In this document: piece by piece, positions 1 to 6,762 of the stretch
Layout: each line of letters opens with the position of its first letter
Numbering within the stretch: the first letter of the stretch is position 1
Assembly (NCBI GenBank): GCA_003153075.1
Contig: PMBW01000020.1
Span: 1 to 9,327 of the forward strand
DNA: 9,327 nucleotides
Origin: Dehalococcoidia bacterium
GTDB taxonomy: Bacteria > Chloroflexota > Dehalococcoidia > Dehalococcoidales > Fen-1064
Direction: 5' to 3'
Translations under genes and position numbers: made by a program
Notes under the pieces: model-generated
Seen by the model: only the letters and a program-made list of their open reading frames with translations
What the model was told of the DNA's origin: nothing
Databases searched by the model: none

Positions 1-50
1 GGGTTCTAATAATTCCCTGCGGAAAAATAATAAATAAAAGGACGTGCAAA

Positions 51-284
51 ATGGCAAATAAAGTAATTAAAATCACGGCGCATTTACCGGCTATGCCTGA
101 ATGGCTGAAGATCAACAACTCCATTACTATTCCTCTGCCACTAAAGAGCGCTAAAGAATTGGCGCAAAAACTGCTGGAAGTACAGAACGATGCCGAAATA
201 AAAATTAATTTTACCAGCGGAAAGAAGACTCTAGTAGAAATCAATTGGGATTCGGAAAGCAAAGAGCAATCTGTCTCGTTATAA
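51..284 (+). CDS. Small soluble hypothetical protein (77 aa)
   Basis: I do not recognise this protein. It starts at ATG 51 after an AAAAGGA ribosome binding site at 36-42, eight bases upstream, which supports real translation. It has no membrane segment, signal peptide or cysteine. The N-terminal half is mixed, with 'HLPAMPEWL' and a run of alternating Ile/Pro/Leu around residues 24-31. A predicted amphipathic helix follows (about residues 33-46), then a beta-like stretch with alternating hydrophobics (IKINF, LVEINW), and the end is polar and acidic. This would suit a small alpha/beta domain. The next gene begins 85 bases downstream on the same strand, so it may lead the operon, or a promoter may lie in that gap. 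Function unknown; confident only that it is probably a gene. Confidence 0.6.
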   Translation: MANKVIKITAHLPAMPEWLKINNSITIPLPLKSAKELAQKLLEVQNDAEIKINFTSGKKTLVEINWDSESKEQSVSL

Positions 285-369
285 GCTGTCTCCTGCCGGA
301 AGAAACGGATTTCGGAGCATAACCGAACTCCACACTATCTTACGCTTTATGCTTCTGGAGGATACGTAA

Positions 370-1251
370 ATGGTATTTAAAAAGAAAATGGAACCTCAAA
401 AAAACCTGATTGATAAAAAAGGAAGACTCAAAATAACAGAAAAAACCTTACCCGCCGGTGAGACAACAATAGAAGCGCGCCTCGAAGAACTGGAATCGAG
501 GCCGCGCCGTAATCATTTTTTACATTGGGGAGCTTTCGTTCTTTCCTTAGTTTCATTAATTTTACTTTCAATTTGGGTGTTCAGTTCCCGCGGACCGGTT
601 CCCACTCCGTGGATCGTATTTGATATTGGACTTGGCATAGTAACAGCAATTGAGTTCTTTACGCGCAGCGGATTCCGCTGGGATAAAGCAGGGTATTTAC
701 GTTCCCGCTTCTTCGATTTTTTCGCTATTATTCCGGCACTGGCGCTCGTTAATCACGGGTTAGCCCTTGAGAATGTTTGGGTGTGGATAATATTGATCGC
801 CCGGTTTGTGCGTTCAATGGACCGCCTGCTTGGCGATGGGTTTGTACAGCGCAATATCTGGGCATTAGCAGAAGGTTTTGAAGAAGAGATAACGGATAGA
901 GTCCTCCAGCGCATTATTGCCCGTGTGCAAGCGGACATGGATCGGGCTCATTTCAGTCATCAGGTCGCAGCGGCTTTTGTCAGGAATAAAGACTCCGTAC
1001 TGCTGCGTGTCCGGGCATCCACTCCCAAGGATGGTATAGTGCCGGGTTTTGCTCATATTGTCGGGCTGGACAAAGCGCTTGAACGCGCAGAAGAGCGCAC
1101 CTACGACGCGGTTGTGGCAATAATTGACAGCGAGGAAATCGATATCGCTGTCAGGGATGTGGTTAATTCTGTTTTTGCCCATATGCACAGTGAGCTGGGA
1201 GAAAAAACCTGGAAGCACAAGCTCGGGATTCGGCATCACGTAGTAAAGTGA
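370..1251 (+). CDS. Voltage-sensor-like four-helix membrane protein, no pore domain
   Basis: This 293-residue protein has a charged, soluble N-terminus (1-48), four hydrophobic helices (about 52-72, 81-98, 113-130 and 136-150) and a soluble C-terminal region of about 140 residues. The helices resemble S1-S4 of voltage-gated ion channels. Helix 2 has an acidic residue followed by aromatics (EFFTR). Helix 3 carries 'FFDFFAIIPA', close to the S3 pattern of Kv channels, with the conserved Asp and IIP. Helix 4 has spaced arginines (R145, R148, R152). No S5-S6 helices or selectivity-filter motif follow. The C-terminal part begins with a helical, charged segment (about 160-195) and ends in a mixed alpha/beta region with 'AVVAIIDSEEIDIAV'. 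GGAGG at 357-361 lies eight bases before ATG 370. The helix layout is seen; the voltage-sensor relation is inferred from motif resemblance. It could simply be an unrelated four-helix membrane protein. Confidence 0.6.
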   Translation: MVFKKKMEPQKNLIDKKGRLKITEKTLPAGETTIEARLEELESRPRRNHFLHWGAFVLSLVSLILLSIWVFSSRGPVPTPWIVFDIGLGIVTAIEFFTRSGFRWDKAGYLRSRFFDFFAIIPALALVNHGLALENVWVWIILIARFVRSMDRLLGDGFVQRNIWALAEGFEEEITDRVLQRIIARVQADMDRAHFSHQVAAAFVRNKDSVLLRVRASTPKDGIVPGFAHIVGLDKALERAEERTYDAVVAIIDSEEIDIAVRDVVNSVFAHMHSELGEKTWKHKLGIRHHVVK

Positions 1252-1290
1252 ACGGACCTTGATCCTGCACGGATAAAAGGGAGCACGAGA

Positions 1291-2895
1291 TTGTTTAATG
1301 ATAAGGCACAACAAAAGAATAAAGCCCCCAGCCATTTCGCCAGGTACCGTCAGATTGCCATGGTCCTTGGAAAATACAGGCTTGAGGAAGTACTCAAATA
1401 TGTCGGTATCCGTAATTACAGAATTGTCGGCTGGCTGCTGCGCGGCAATCCCTGGCGTAAACTGCCGGATACCAAACCGGAACGGGTTCGTTTGGCAATA
1501 GAGGAACTTGGCACGACTTTCGTCAAACTCGGACAGATCCTTTCCACCCGTGCTGACCTGCTGCCGCCGGAATATACGAAAGAGTTGTCAAAACTGCAAA
1601 GTTCTTTAAAACCGCTTCCAGTCGAGTTAATGAAAGATGTAATCAGTTATGATTTAGGCCGTCCAGTAGATGAAGTGTTCAGTCAATTCGTATCCGCCCC
1701 TATCGGTGTCGCTTCTATTGGACAGGTGTATGGCTGTACGGTGAAAGACGGCCCGGAGGTGGTGGTAAAGGTACAAAAGCCCGGTGTGCCGGAAATCGTT
1801 GCCGAAGACATGTACATTTTGGGCAAAGCGGCTGTATCTGCCACCAAATACTGGAAAGGCGCACAGCAATACGACCTCGTGGGGATAGTACAGGAAATCG
1901 CCGATACCATTCAGACGGAAACAGATTATATTCAGGAAGGCCATAACGCGGAGTACTTCGCCTGGTTCTTTAAAAAAGATCCAACCATTCACATTCCTAC
2001 AATTTTCTGGGAATCCACAACACCGCGGGTAATTACCATGGAGCGGATTCACGGGATCGGCATTCTGGATATCCAGGCGCTGGACAAAGCGGGCTTTGAC
2101 CGTAAGGAATTAGCGATACGCGCCGTCAGTATCTGGTTGAAAATGGTCTTTGAAGGTGAAGCATTTCACGCGGACCCCCACCCGGGAAATTTGTTTGTAG
2201 AACCTGACGGGCGGCTGGGTCTGGTGGATTTCGGCATGACCGTTACAGTAGACAATGATGTACGATGGCACCTTGCCAACGCGCTCAAAGCCATTCTGGA
2301 CCGCAATCCTGACCTGCTCATCGACGCATTGATAGAATTGGGCGCAATAAGCTTACGCGAGGAAGGGTCTCGAGCCCGCCTGCGGAAAGACATGAAATAC
2401 GTGATGGGGCATTTCTCTACCACCCACTTGTTAAAACGTTCGGAAAGCGTCAGTTATAACCTGGAGCAATTATTTACGATGTTGCGCCGCAACCGTATAC
2501 AGCTTCCCTCGAATACTTTCCTGTTGCTGAAAACGATCGTCATGGCGCAAAGCCTGGGAAGAGGATTAGACCCGGAATTTGATATCGCGCCACTGTTACA
2601 ATCCAGTGTCATCCGGGCTATCAGGAAGAGATATTCGATAATTGCAGCCCTTCGCCGTATGCCCATGGAAGCAGCGCAATTGGCGAGTTTGGTGGGAGGG
2701 CTTCCTCAGCGGTTTGACAGGTTGCTGAAGACAACTGAGCGGGGTGAGATGCAAGTACGCGCCGATGTTTCCGGTATTGAGAAGTACATCGCCAACATCG
2801 AGCAGCTAATTACCAGGTCTGTAATTATTATTTTGGGAGCATCCGTTATTGTCGGGTTGGCGCTCTTCTTTTTGGCAACCCGTTTGGGTAAATAG
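1291..2895 (+). CDS. ABC1/UbiB/ADCK-family kinase-like protein
   Basis: This 534-residue protein belongs to the atypical protein-kinase-like family that includes UbiB and ADCK3/COQ8. Members bind ATP and support ubiquinone or other isoprenoid-lipid metabolism; the exact reaction is unsettled. Visible hallmarks, in order: the KxGQ motif 'KLGQ' (79-82) with 'STRADLLPPEY'; the glycine/alanine loop 'GVASIGQVY' (139-147); the beta-3 lysine in 'VVVKVQKPGV' (K160); the family's ExD motif in 'TETDY' (E210, D212); 'HADPHPGN' (293-300); and 'DFG' (313-315). A hydrophobic C-terminal helix (about 510-530) suggests a membrane anchor. The length is typical. Translation probably starts at TTG 1291, because AAAAGGGAG at 1275-1283 sits seven bases upstream and no in-frame ATG lies close by. 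It lies 39 bases after the voltage-sensor-like gene. No quinone-biosynthesis gene is nearby, so the name ubiB is withheld. Confidence 0.93.
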   Translation: MFNDKAQQKNKAPSHFARYRQIAMVLGKYRLEEVLKYVGIRNYRIVGWLLRGNPWRKLPDTKPERVRLAIEELGTTFVKLGQILSTRADLLPPEYTKELSKLQSSLKPLPVELMKDVISYDLGRPVDEVFSQFVSAPIGVASIGQVYGCTVKDGPEVVVKVQKPGVPEIVAEDMYILGKAAVSATKYWKGAQQYDLVGIVQEIADTIQTETDYIQEGHNAEYFAWFFKKDPTIHIPTIFWESTTPRVITMERIHGIGILDIQALDKAGFDRKELAIRAVSIWLKMVFEGEAFHADPHPGNLFVEPDGRLGLVDFGMTVTVDNDVRWHLANALKAILDRNPDLLIDALIELGAISLREEGSRARLRKDMKYVMGHFSTTHLLKRSESVSYNLEQLFTMLRRNRIQLPSNTFLLLKTIVMAQSLGRGLDPEFDIAPLLQSSVIRAIRKRYSIIAALRRMPMEAAQLASLVGGLPQRFDRLLKTTERGEMQVRADVSGIEKYIANIEQLITRSVIIILGASVIVGLALFFLATRLGK

Positions 2896-2929
2896 ATAAT
2901 CGGGGACAGCACAAAACAGGGAGGGAAAA

Positions 2930-3565
2930 ATGAAAGAATTTTTTAAAAAGCAGTCTACCTTTATCCTTTACGGTTTTGTTTTCTGGCTTCCTGTAATACT
3001 TGTGGTCTATGTCGCGATTCTTCTTTTCAGCAACGGCGAAAAGGTCGGCAGAAGCATCCTGGGCGTTGTGGTGCCGGACAAGTTCCTATATACCGGCCTG
3101 GGTTTTGTTCTTTGTATTCTGATCATATATCTCTCAGGGATTATCTTGAAGCAGACCAAAGTCGGGCGGGTCCTATCCAAGATTCCGTTTATTGGAATCT
3201 TTTTTGGCCAGGGCGAAATCATGACAATCAACAGACTGAGTCATATGCAAGCCTGCCTTTTCCTGTATTCCTCTACCTGTATTTCTTACGGATGGGTACT
3301 CTCGGAGGAAAAGGTTAAAATCAGTGAAGTAGCCGCCGGGTTCCCTATCATCAATGTCTATTTCCCAAATGTTCCAACTCTGGTAACGGGACAGGTCTTC
3401 GCTGCCCGGAAAGACACTGTAATGAAAATCGCCAATCCGTCCACCGAGGTTATAAATCTGCTTCTTTATGCCTTCCGCAGCCCTGCAGCGCTGAGATATA
3501 TGCCGTGGGACGACGAATCTCCGGAAGCATTTAAAGAACGGTCAAAGATATTCGGACTTAAATAA
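2930..3565 (+). CDS. DUF502-like inner membrane protein
   Basis: A 211-residue protein with two membrane helices near the N-terminus (about 12-34 and 55-75) and a soluble remainder. The plan matches the DUF502 family: a first helix with an internal proline ('FWLPVILVVYVAI'), a second helix, then 'SKIPFIGIFFG' corresponding to the family's post-helix 'riP.v' segment, and late in the protein 'VYFPNVPTLVTGQV' followed by 'ANPSTEVINLL', which parallels the usual 'PttPnPtsG' and 'lsveea' segments. The match was made by eye and is weaker than for neighbouring genes, so this may be a divergent member. The biochemical function of DUF502 proteins is not established. AGGGAGGG at 2918-2925 precedes ATG 2930. 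It lies 34 bases after the ABC1-type kinase and 39 before the histidine kinase, consistent with co-transcription. Confidence 0.72.
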   Translation: MKEFFKKQSTFILYGFVFWLPVILVVYVAILLFSNGEKVGRSILGVVVPDKFLYTGLGFVLCILIIYLSGIILKQTKVGRVLSKIPFIGIFFGQGEIMTINRLSHMQACLFLYSSTCISYGWVLSEEKVKISEVAAGFPIINVYFPNVPTLVTGQVFAARKDTVMKIANPSTEVINLLLYAFRSPAALRYMPWDDESPEAFKERSKIFGLK

Positions 3566-3604
3566 AAAATAATCTGCTCACCGCACAAAAAGAAGGAAAA
3601 ATTT

Positions 3605-6382
3605 ATGGTAGTTACTGAAAATAAATCACAGGAATACTCGGAGAGCATTGTCGACACGGTGCGTGAACCTCTGGTCGTGCTGGATCAGAATTTAAGAGTG
3701 GTTACCGCAAGCCGTTCTTTTTATGAGGTTTTTAATGTAAAAACGGAAGATACCGTCGGGCAGCTTATTTATAACCTGGGTAATAAACAGTGGGATATCC
3801 CTGGTCTCAGGAAACTACTTGAGACTATTCTCCCCCAACAGGCAACCTTTGATGATTATGAAGTGGAACATGATTTTCCCGGCATTGGCAAGCGCACAAT
3901 GCTGTTAAATGCGCGGAGAATTCCCAACCCGCCGGAAAAGCTAAAAGTAATACTCCTGGCGATCGAAGATATTACGAAACGTAAAAAACTCGAGGAATGT
4001 GATGTCAGTTTAGCGGCCATTGTAAATACGTCAATTGAAGGCATCATCGGGAAAACTTTGCAGGGCGACGTGGTCAGCTGGAATGAGGGCGCGGAGAGAA
4101 TATACGGTTATACATCGGAAGAAATGCACGGCCAAAATATTTCCGTCCTGGCTCCGCCGGGTTATAAAGACGAAATAATCAGCCAACTGAAAAAGCTGCA
4201 AACAGGGGAACTGATTGAAAATTACGAAACAAAACGGCTCCGCAAAGATGGGATAATAATTGATGTCTCTCTGAGCCTATCAGCAATCAAAGATAAGCAG
4301 GGGAATATCTACGGGATGTCAGCCATTATGCACGACATCACGGAACAAAAAAAGTCGGCCCAATCGCAAACGGTTGGTGAATACTCTGAAAGTATTATTA
4401 ACACGGTACGAGAACCATTGATCGTTCTGGATCAGGATTTAAGGGTAGTGACGGCTAGCCGCTCCTTCTACGAAGTATTCAAAGTTAAACCGGAAGAAAC
4501 TGTCGGGCAACTGATTTATGACCTGGGTAATAAACAATGGAACATCCCCAAATTACGCGAACTGCTGGAAACCATCCTGCCGCAAAAAACAGCGTTCGAT
4601 AATTACGAAGTGGAACATGATTTTGCAACGATCGGCAGACGGGTAATGCTGCTCAATGCCAGGCAGATTCAAAGAATGCTGGGTAAAAGACGCATTATCC
4701 TTCTGGCCATCGAAGATATCACTGAGCGCCGTGAAATAGAAATCGGCCTGGAAAAAACACGCAAGGAATTAGAAGTAATAAAAAAATCCGCGGACGAAGC
4801 CAGCGAATTTGCGGAGAGTGTGATTAATACCGTACGTGAGCCTTTAATTTCGCTGGACCGGGATCTTAGAGTAGTGACAGTCAGCCGTTCTTTCTACGAA
4901 TTCTTTAAGGTGAAGCCGGAAGAAACCGTGGGACAACTTATTTATGACCTGGGTAATAAACAATGGAATATCCCCAAGCTGCGGGAACTATTAGAAACCA
5001 TCCTTCCGCAAAAAGCTACTTTTGATAACTACGAAGTAGAGCACGATTTTGCTACGATTGGGCGTCGTATAATGCTGCTCAATGCCCGGCAAATTCAAAG
5101 AGCGTCCGGCAAAGAACGGATTATTCTGCTGGCGATTGAAGATATCACTGAGCGCAGGGAGATCGAAACCGGTCTGGAGAAGGCCCGTAAAGAACTGGAA
5201 GCGACTAAAATATCCGAAGACGAATCCAGGGAATACGCCGAGAGCATTATCAATACTGTGCGCGAGCCGTTAATCGCAATGGACCAGGATTTAAGGGTGG
5301 TTTCGGTCAGCCGTTCGTTCTATGAAGTCTTCAAAGTAAAACCCGAAGAGACTGTAGGGCATCTGATTTACGACCTGGGTAACAAGCAGTGGGATATTCC
5401 CAAACTGCGGGAACTGCTGGAAACGATCCTGCCGCAAAAAGCAACCTTTGATAACTACGAAGTGGAACATGATTTTGCGGGTATTGGCAGACGCATAATG
5501 CTTTTGAATGCCCGGCAAATTCACCGGGTACTGGGAAAGAAACGTATTATCCTGTTGGCCATCGAGGATATCACCGAGCGCAGAGAGATTGAAACCGGTC
5601 TGGAAAAAGCGCATGAAGAGCTAAAAGATCTAGCCGTCGAATTGAAGCGGGCTGCCCGTGTAAAATCAGAATTTCTGGCCAATATGTCGCATGAACTCCG
5701 GACCCCGCTTAACTCTATTAACGGTTTCTCGGAGGTATTGTTCGATGAGACTTTCGGACCGCTCAATGAGAAACAAAAGCAGTACGTTAACAATGTATTA
5801 ACCAGCGGTAAGCATCTCCTGCTTCTCATTAACCAGATTCTGGATATGGCTAAAGTTGAAGCAGGAAAGATGAAACTGAGTATATCCAGTTTATCGATGA
5901 AAACCCTGTTAAATGATATTTCCCTGCTCGTAGCGGATTTGGTCGCCAAGAAGCGGCTTGTCATCGAACTGGAAATCGCTGAAAATATGCCGGATATCGA
6001 AGCAGATGATCTGAAAGTAAAAGAAATTATATACAATCTGCTCTCCAACGCAGTAAAATTTACACCTGAAGGCGGTAAGATCGGCATGCGGGCAAAGCAA
6101 ATCGGTTCCGCAATTGAAGTTGTCGTCTGGGACACAGGAGTGGGAATCGCAGCGGAAAATATGGGAAAAATATTCGAAGGCTTTTTCCGCGTCGATACAC
6201 CGTATTCACGTGTCACTGAAGGCACCGGACTCGGACTGCCTCTTTCCAAAAAGCTGGTAGAACTGCATGGCGGTAATTTTACTGTTGAATCGAAGGGGTT
6301 GAACCAAGGCACATTGGTCCGCTTCACACTGCCTCTCATCTCCCGTAAGGAGGTCAATGATGAAAAAAGCATTAGTAGTTGA
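3605..6382 (+). CDS. Soluble multi-PAS sensor histidine kinase
   Basis: A 925-residue two-component sensor kinase with no membrane helix or signal peptide, so it should sense a cytoplasmic signal. Domains in order: PAS-A1 (about 10-130), a different S-box-type PAS-B (about 132-250, with 'NEGAERIYGYTSEEM' and 'RKDG'), PAS-A2 (259-379), PAS-A3 (401-521), PAS-A4 (543-663), a helical linker, HisKA with phospho-acceptor H696 in 'MSHELRTP', and HATPase_c with N-box 'NLLSNAVKF' (N811, N815), G1 'DTGVGI' (from D843), the following 'FEGFFRVD', and G2 'GTGLGL' (from G873). All catalytic boxes look intact. Each PAS ends in a 'DIT.(R/Q)+' signature leading into a helical linker. There is no receiver domain; the partner is presumably one or both response regulators just downstream. 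GAAGGAA at 3592-3598 precedes ATG 3605. The ligand of the PAS domains cannot be read from the sequence. Confidence 0.96.
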   Translation: MVVTENKSQEYSESIVDTVREPLVVLDQNLRVVTASRSFYEVFNVKTEDTVGQLIYNLGNKQWDIPGLRKLLETILPQQATFDDYEVEHDFPGIGKRTMLLNARRIPNPPEKLKVILLAIEDITKRKKLEECDVSLAAIVNTSIEGIIGKTLQGDVVSWNEGAERIYGYTSEEMHGQNISVLAPPGYKDEIISQLKKLQTGELIENYETKRLRKDGIIIDVSLSLSAIKDKQGNIYGMSAIMHDITEQKKSAQSQTVGEYSESIINTVREPLIVLDQDLRVVTASRSFYEVFKVKPEETVGQLIYDLGNKQWNIPKLRELLETILPQKTAFDNYEVEHDFATIGRRVMLLNARQIQRMLGKRRIILLAIEDITERREIEIGLEKTRKELEVIKKSADEASEFAESVINTVREPLISLDRDLRVVTVSRSFYEFFKVKPEETVGQLIYDLGNKQWNIPKLRELLETILPQKATFDNYEVEHDFATIGRRIMLLNARQIQRASGKERIILLAIEDITERREIETGLEKARKELEATKISEDESREYAESIINTVREPLIAMDQDLRVVSVSRSFYEVFKVKPEETVGHLIYDLGNKQWDIPKLRELLETILPQKATFDNYEVEHDFAGIGRRIMLLNARQIHRVLGKKRIILLAIEDITERREIETGLEKAHEELKDLAVELKRAARVKSEFLANMSHELRTPLNSINGFSEVLFDETFGPLNEKQKQYVNNVLTSGKHLLLLINQILDMAKVEAGKMKLSISSLSMKTLLNDISLLVADLVAKKRLVIELEIAENMPDIEADDLKVKEIIYNLLSNAVKFTPEGGKIGMRAKQIGSAIEVVVWDTGVGIAAENMGKIFEGFFRVDTPYSRVTEGTGLGLPLSKKLVELHGGNFTVESKGLNQGTLVRFTLPLISRKEVNDEKSISS
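3632..3994 (+). repeat. PAS-A copy 1 (diverged)
   Basis: First copy of the repeated PAS domain inside the kinase, residues 10-130, 121 residues long. By hand alignment it is clearly homologous to the later three copies but the most diverged, at roughly 70% identity to copy 2. The differences concentrate near its end ('RIPNPPEKLKV' in place of 'QIQRMLGKRRI'). It is separated from copy 2 by an unrelated PAS domain (PAS-B). Confidence 0.85.
4379..4804 (+). repeat. PAS-A copy 2, 426-base unit
   Basis: Residues 259-400: a 121-residue PAS domain plus a 21-residue helical linker. The full unit is 426 bases and is followed directly by copy 3 with the same length and phase. A hand count gives 13 differences in the 121 PAS residues against copy 3, about 89% identity. 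Confidence 0.92.
4805..5230 (+). repeat. PAS-A copy 3, 426-base unit
   Basis: Residues 401-542, exactly the same length as copy 2, including the linker. It differs from copy 4 at 14 of 121 PAS residues by hand count. The linker, with its 'GLEKARKELE' helix, is also conserved between units, so the duplicated module is PAS plus signalling helix. Confidence 0.92.
5231..5593 (+). repeat. PAS-A copy 4, joined to the kinase core
   Basis: Residues 543-663. The last copy keeps the start of the linker ('GLEKAHEEL') but then runs into the dimerisation helix that carries H696, so this copy is the one physically coupled to the catalytic core. Differences from copy 3 include Q to H in 'VGHLIYDLG' and N to D in 'KQWDIPKL'. 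Confidence 0.9.
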
Positions 6383-6722
6383 CGACAATGTCAATAATTT
6401 GACTCTGGAAAAAGACCTTTTGGAGGTAGCCGGATATCAGGTATTTGTCGCGGAAGACGCTGCCAGTGGAATCGCTATCGCAGTAAAAGAAAAACCGGAC
6501 GTCATCTTAATGGACGTACGCCTGCCGGATATGCGCGGTTCCGAAGCCGCAATGGTACTACGTCAGGAAAAAGATATGCGCTTTATTCCAATTGTTTTTG
6601 TAACAGCTTCGGTGCTGGCCGAAAACAAAGAGGAGATTAAAAACATCTCTAACAGCGGTTTTATCGGAAAACCGATCAATACACGCACCTTTGCGAAAGA
6701 AATCAGTCAATTTATCAAGTGA
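6357..6722 (+). CDS. Single-domain response regulator (CheY-like receiver)
   Basis: A stand-alone receiver domain of 120-121 residues with no output domain. Numbered from ATG 6357: the acidic pair D9/D10 ('VVDDN'), phospho-acceptor D53 ('LMDVRLPDM'), conserved T83 ('FVTAS') and K105 ('GKP') are all present, so it should be phosphorylatable. Its start overlaps the end of the histidine kinase gene by 26 bases, which suggests translational coupling and a kinase-receiver pair. AGGAGG at 6348-6353 lies only three bases before ATG 6357 but six bases before the adjacent in-frame ATG 6360, so the second Met is the more likely start (120 residues). Such receivers act by protein contact or as relay intermediates; the target here is unknown. 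Confidence 0.94.
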   Translation: MMKKALVVDDNVNNLTLEKDLLEVAGYQVFVAEDAASGIAIAVKEKPDVILMDVRLPDMRGSEAAMVLRQEKDMRFIPIVFVTASVLAENKEEIKNISNSGFIGKPINTRTFAKEISQFIK

Positions 6723-6762
6723 GTTGAAATAGGTTGAATGCCATATTTCATAGGAGAATAGT

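Noticed and set aside
311..327. Small hairpin TTCGG-AGCATAA-CCGAA between the first two genes
   Set aside because: Only five base pairs with no U-run; too weak to call a terminator or regulatory element.
865..1335. Minus-strand open frame of 156 codons
   Set aside because: It runs across the end of one + gene and the start of the next, has no recognisable family and is explained as a chance antisense frame.
1654..2052. Minus-strand open frame of 132 codons inside the ABC1-type gene
   Set aside because: It is fully covered by a + strand gene with all family motifs; no domain is seen in the antisense product.
3632..5593. PAS repeats as an assembly or sequencing artefact
   Set aside because: The copies differ at many synonymous and some amino-acid positions, so they are not a collapsed or duplicated read region.
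5521..6372. Long open frame on the minus strand (283 codons)
   Set aside because: It is antisense to the HisKA and HATPase part of the kinase, its protein is Ser/Arg/Phe-rich without any recognisable domain, and the + strand frame has intact catalytic motifs.
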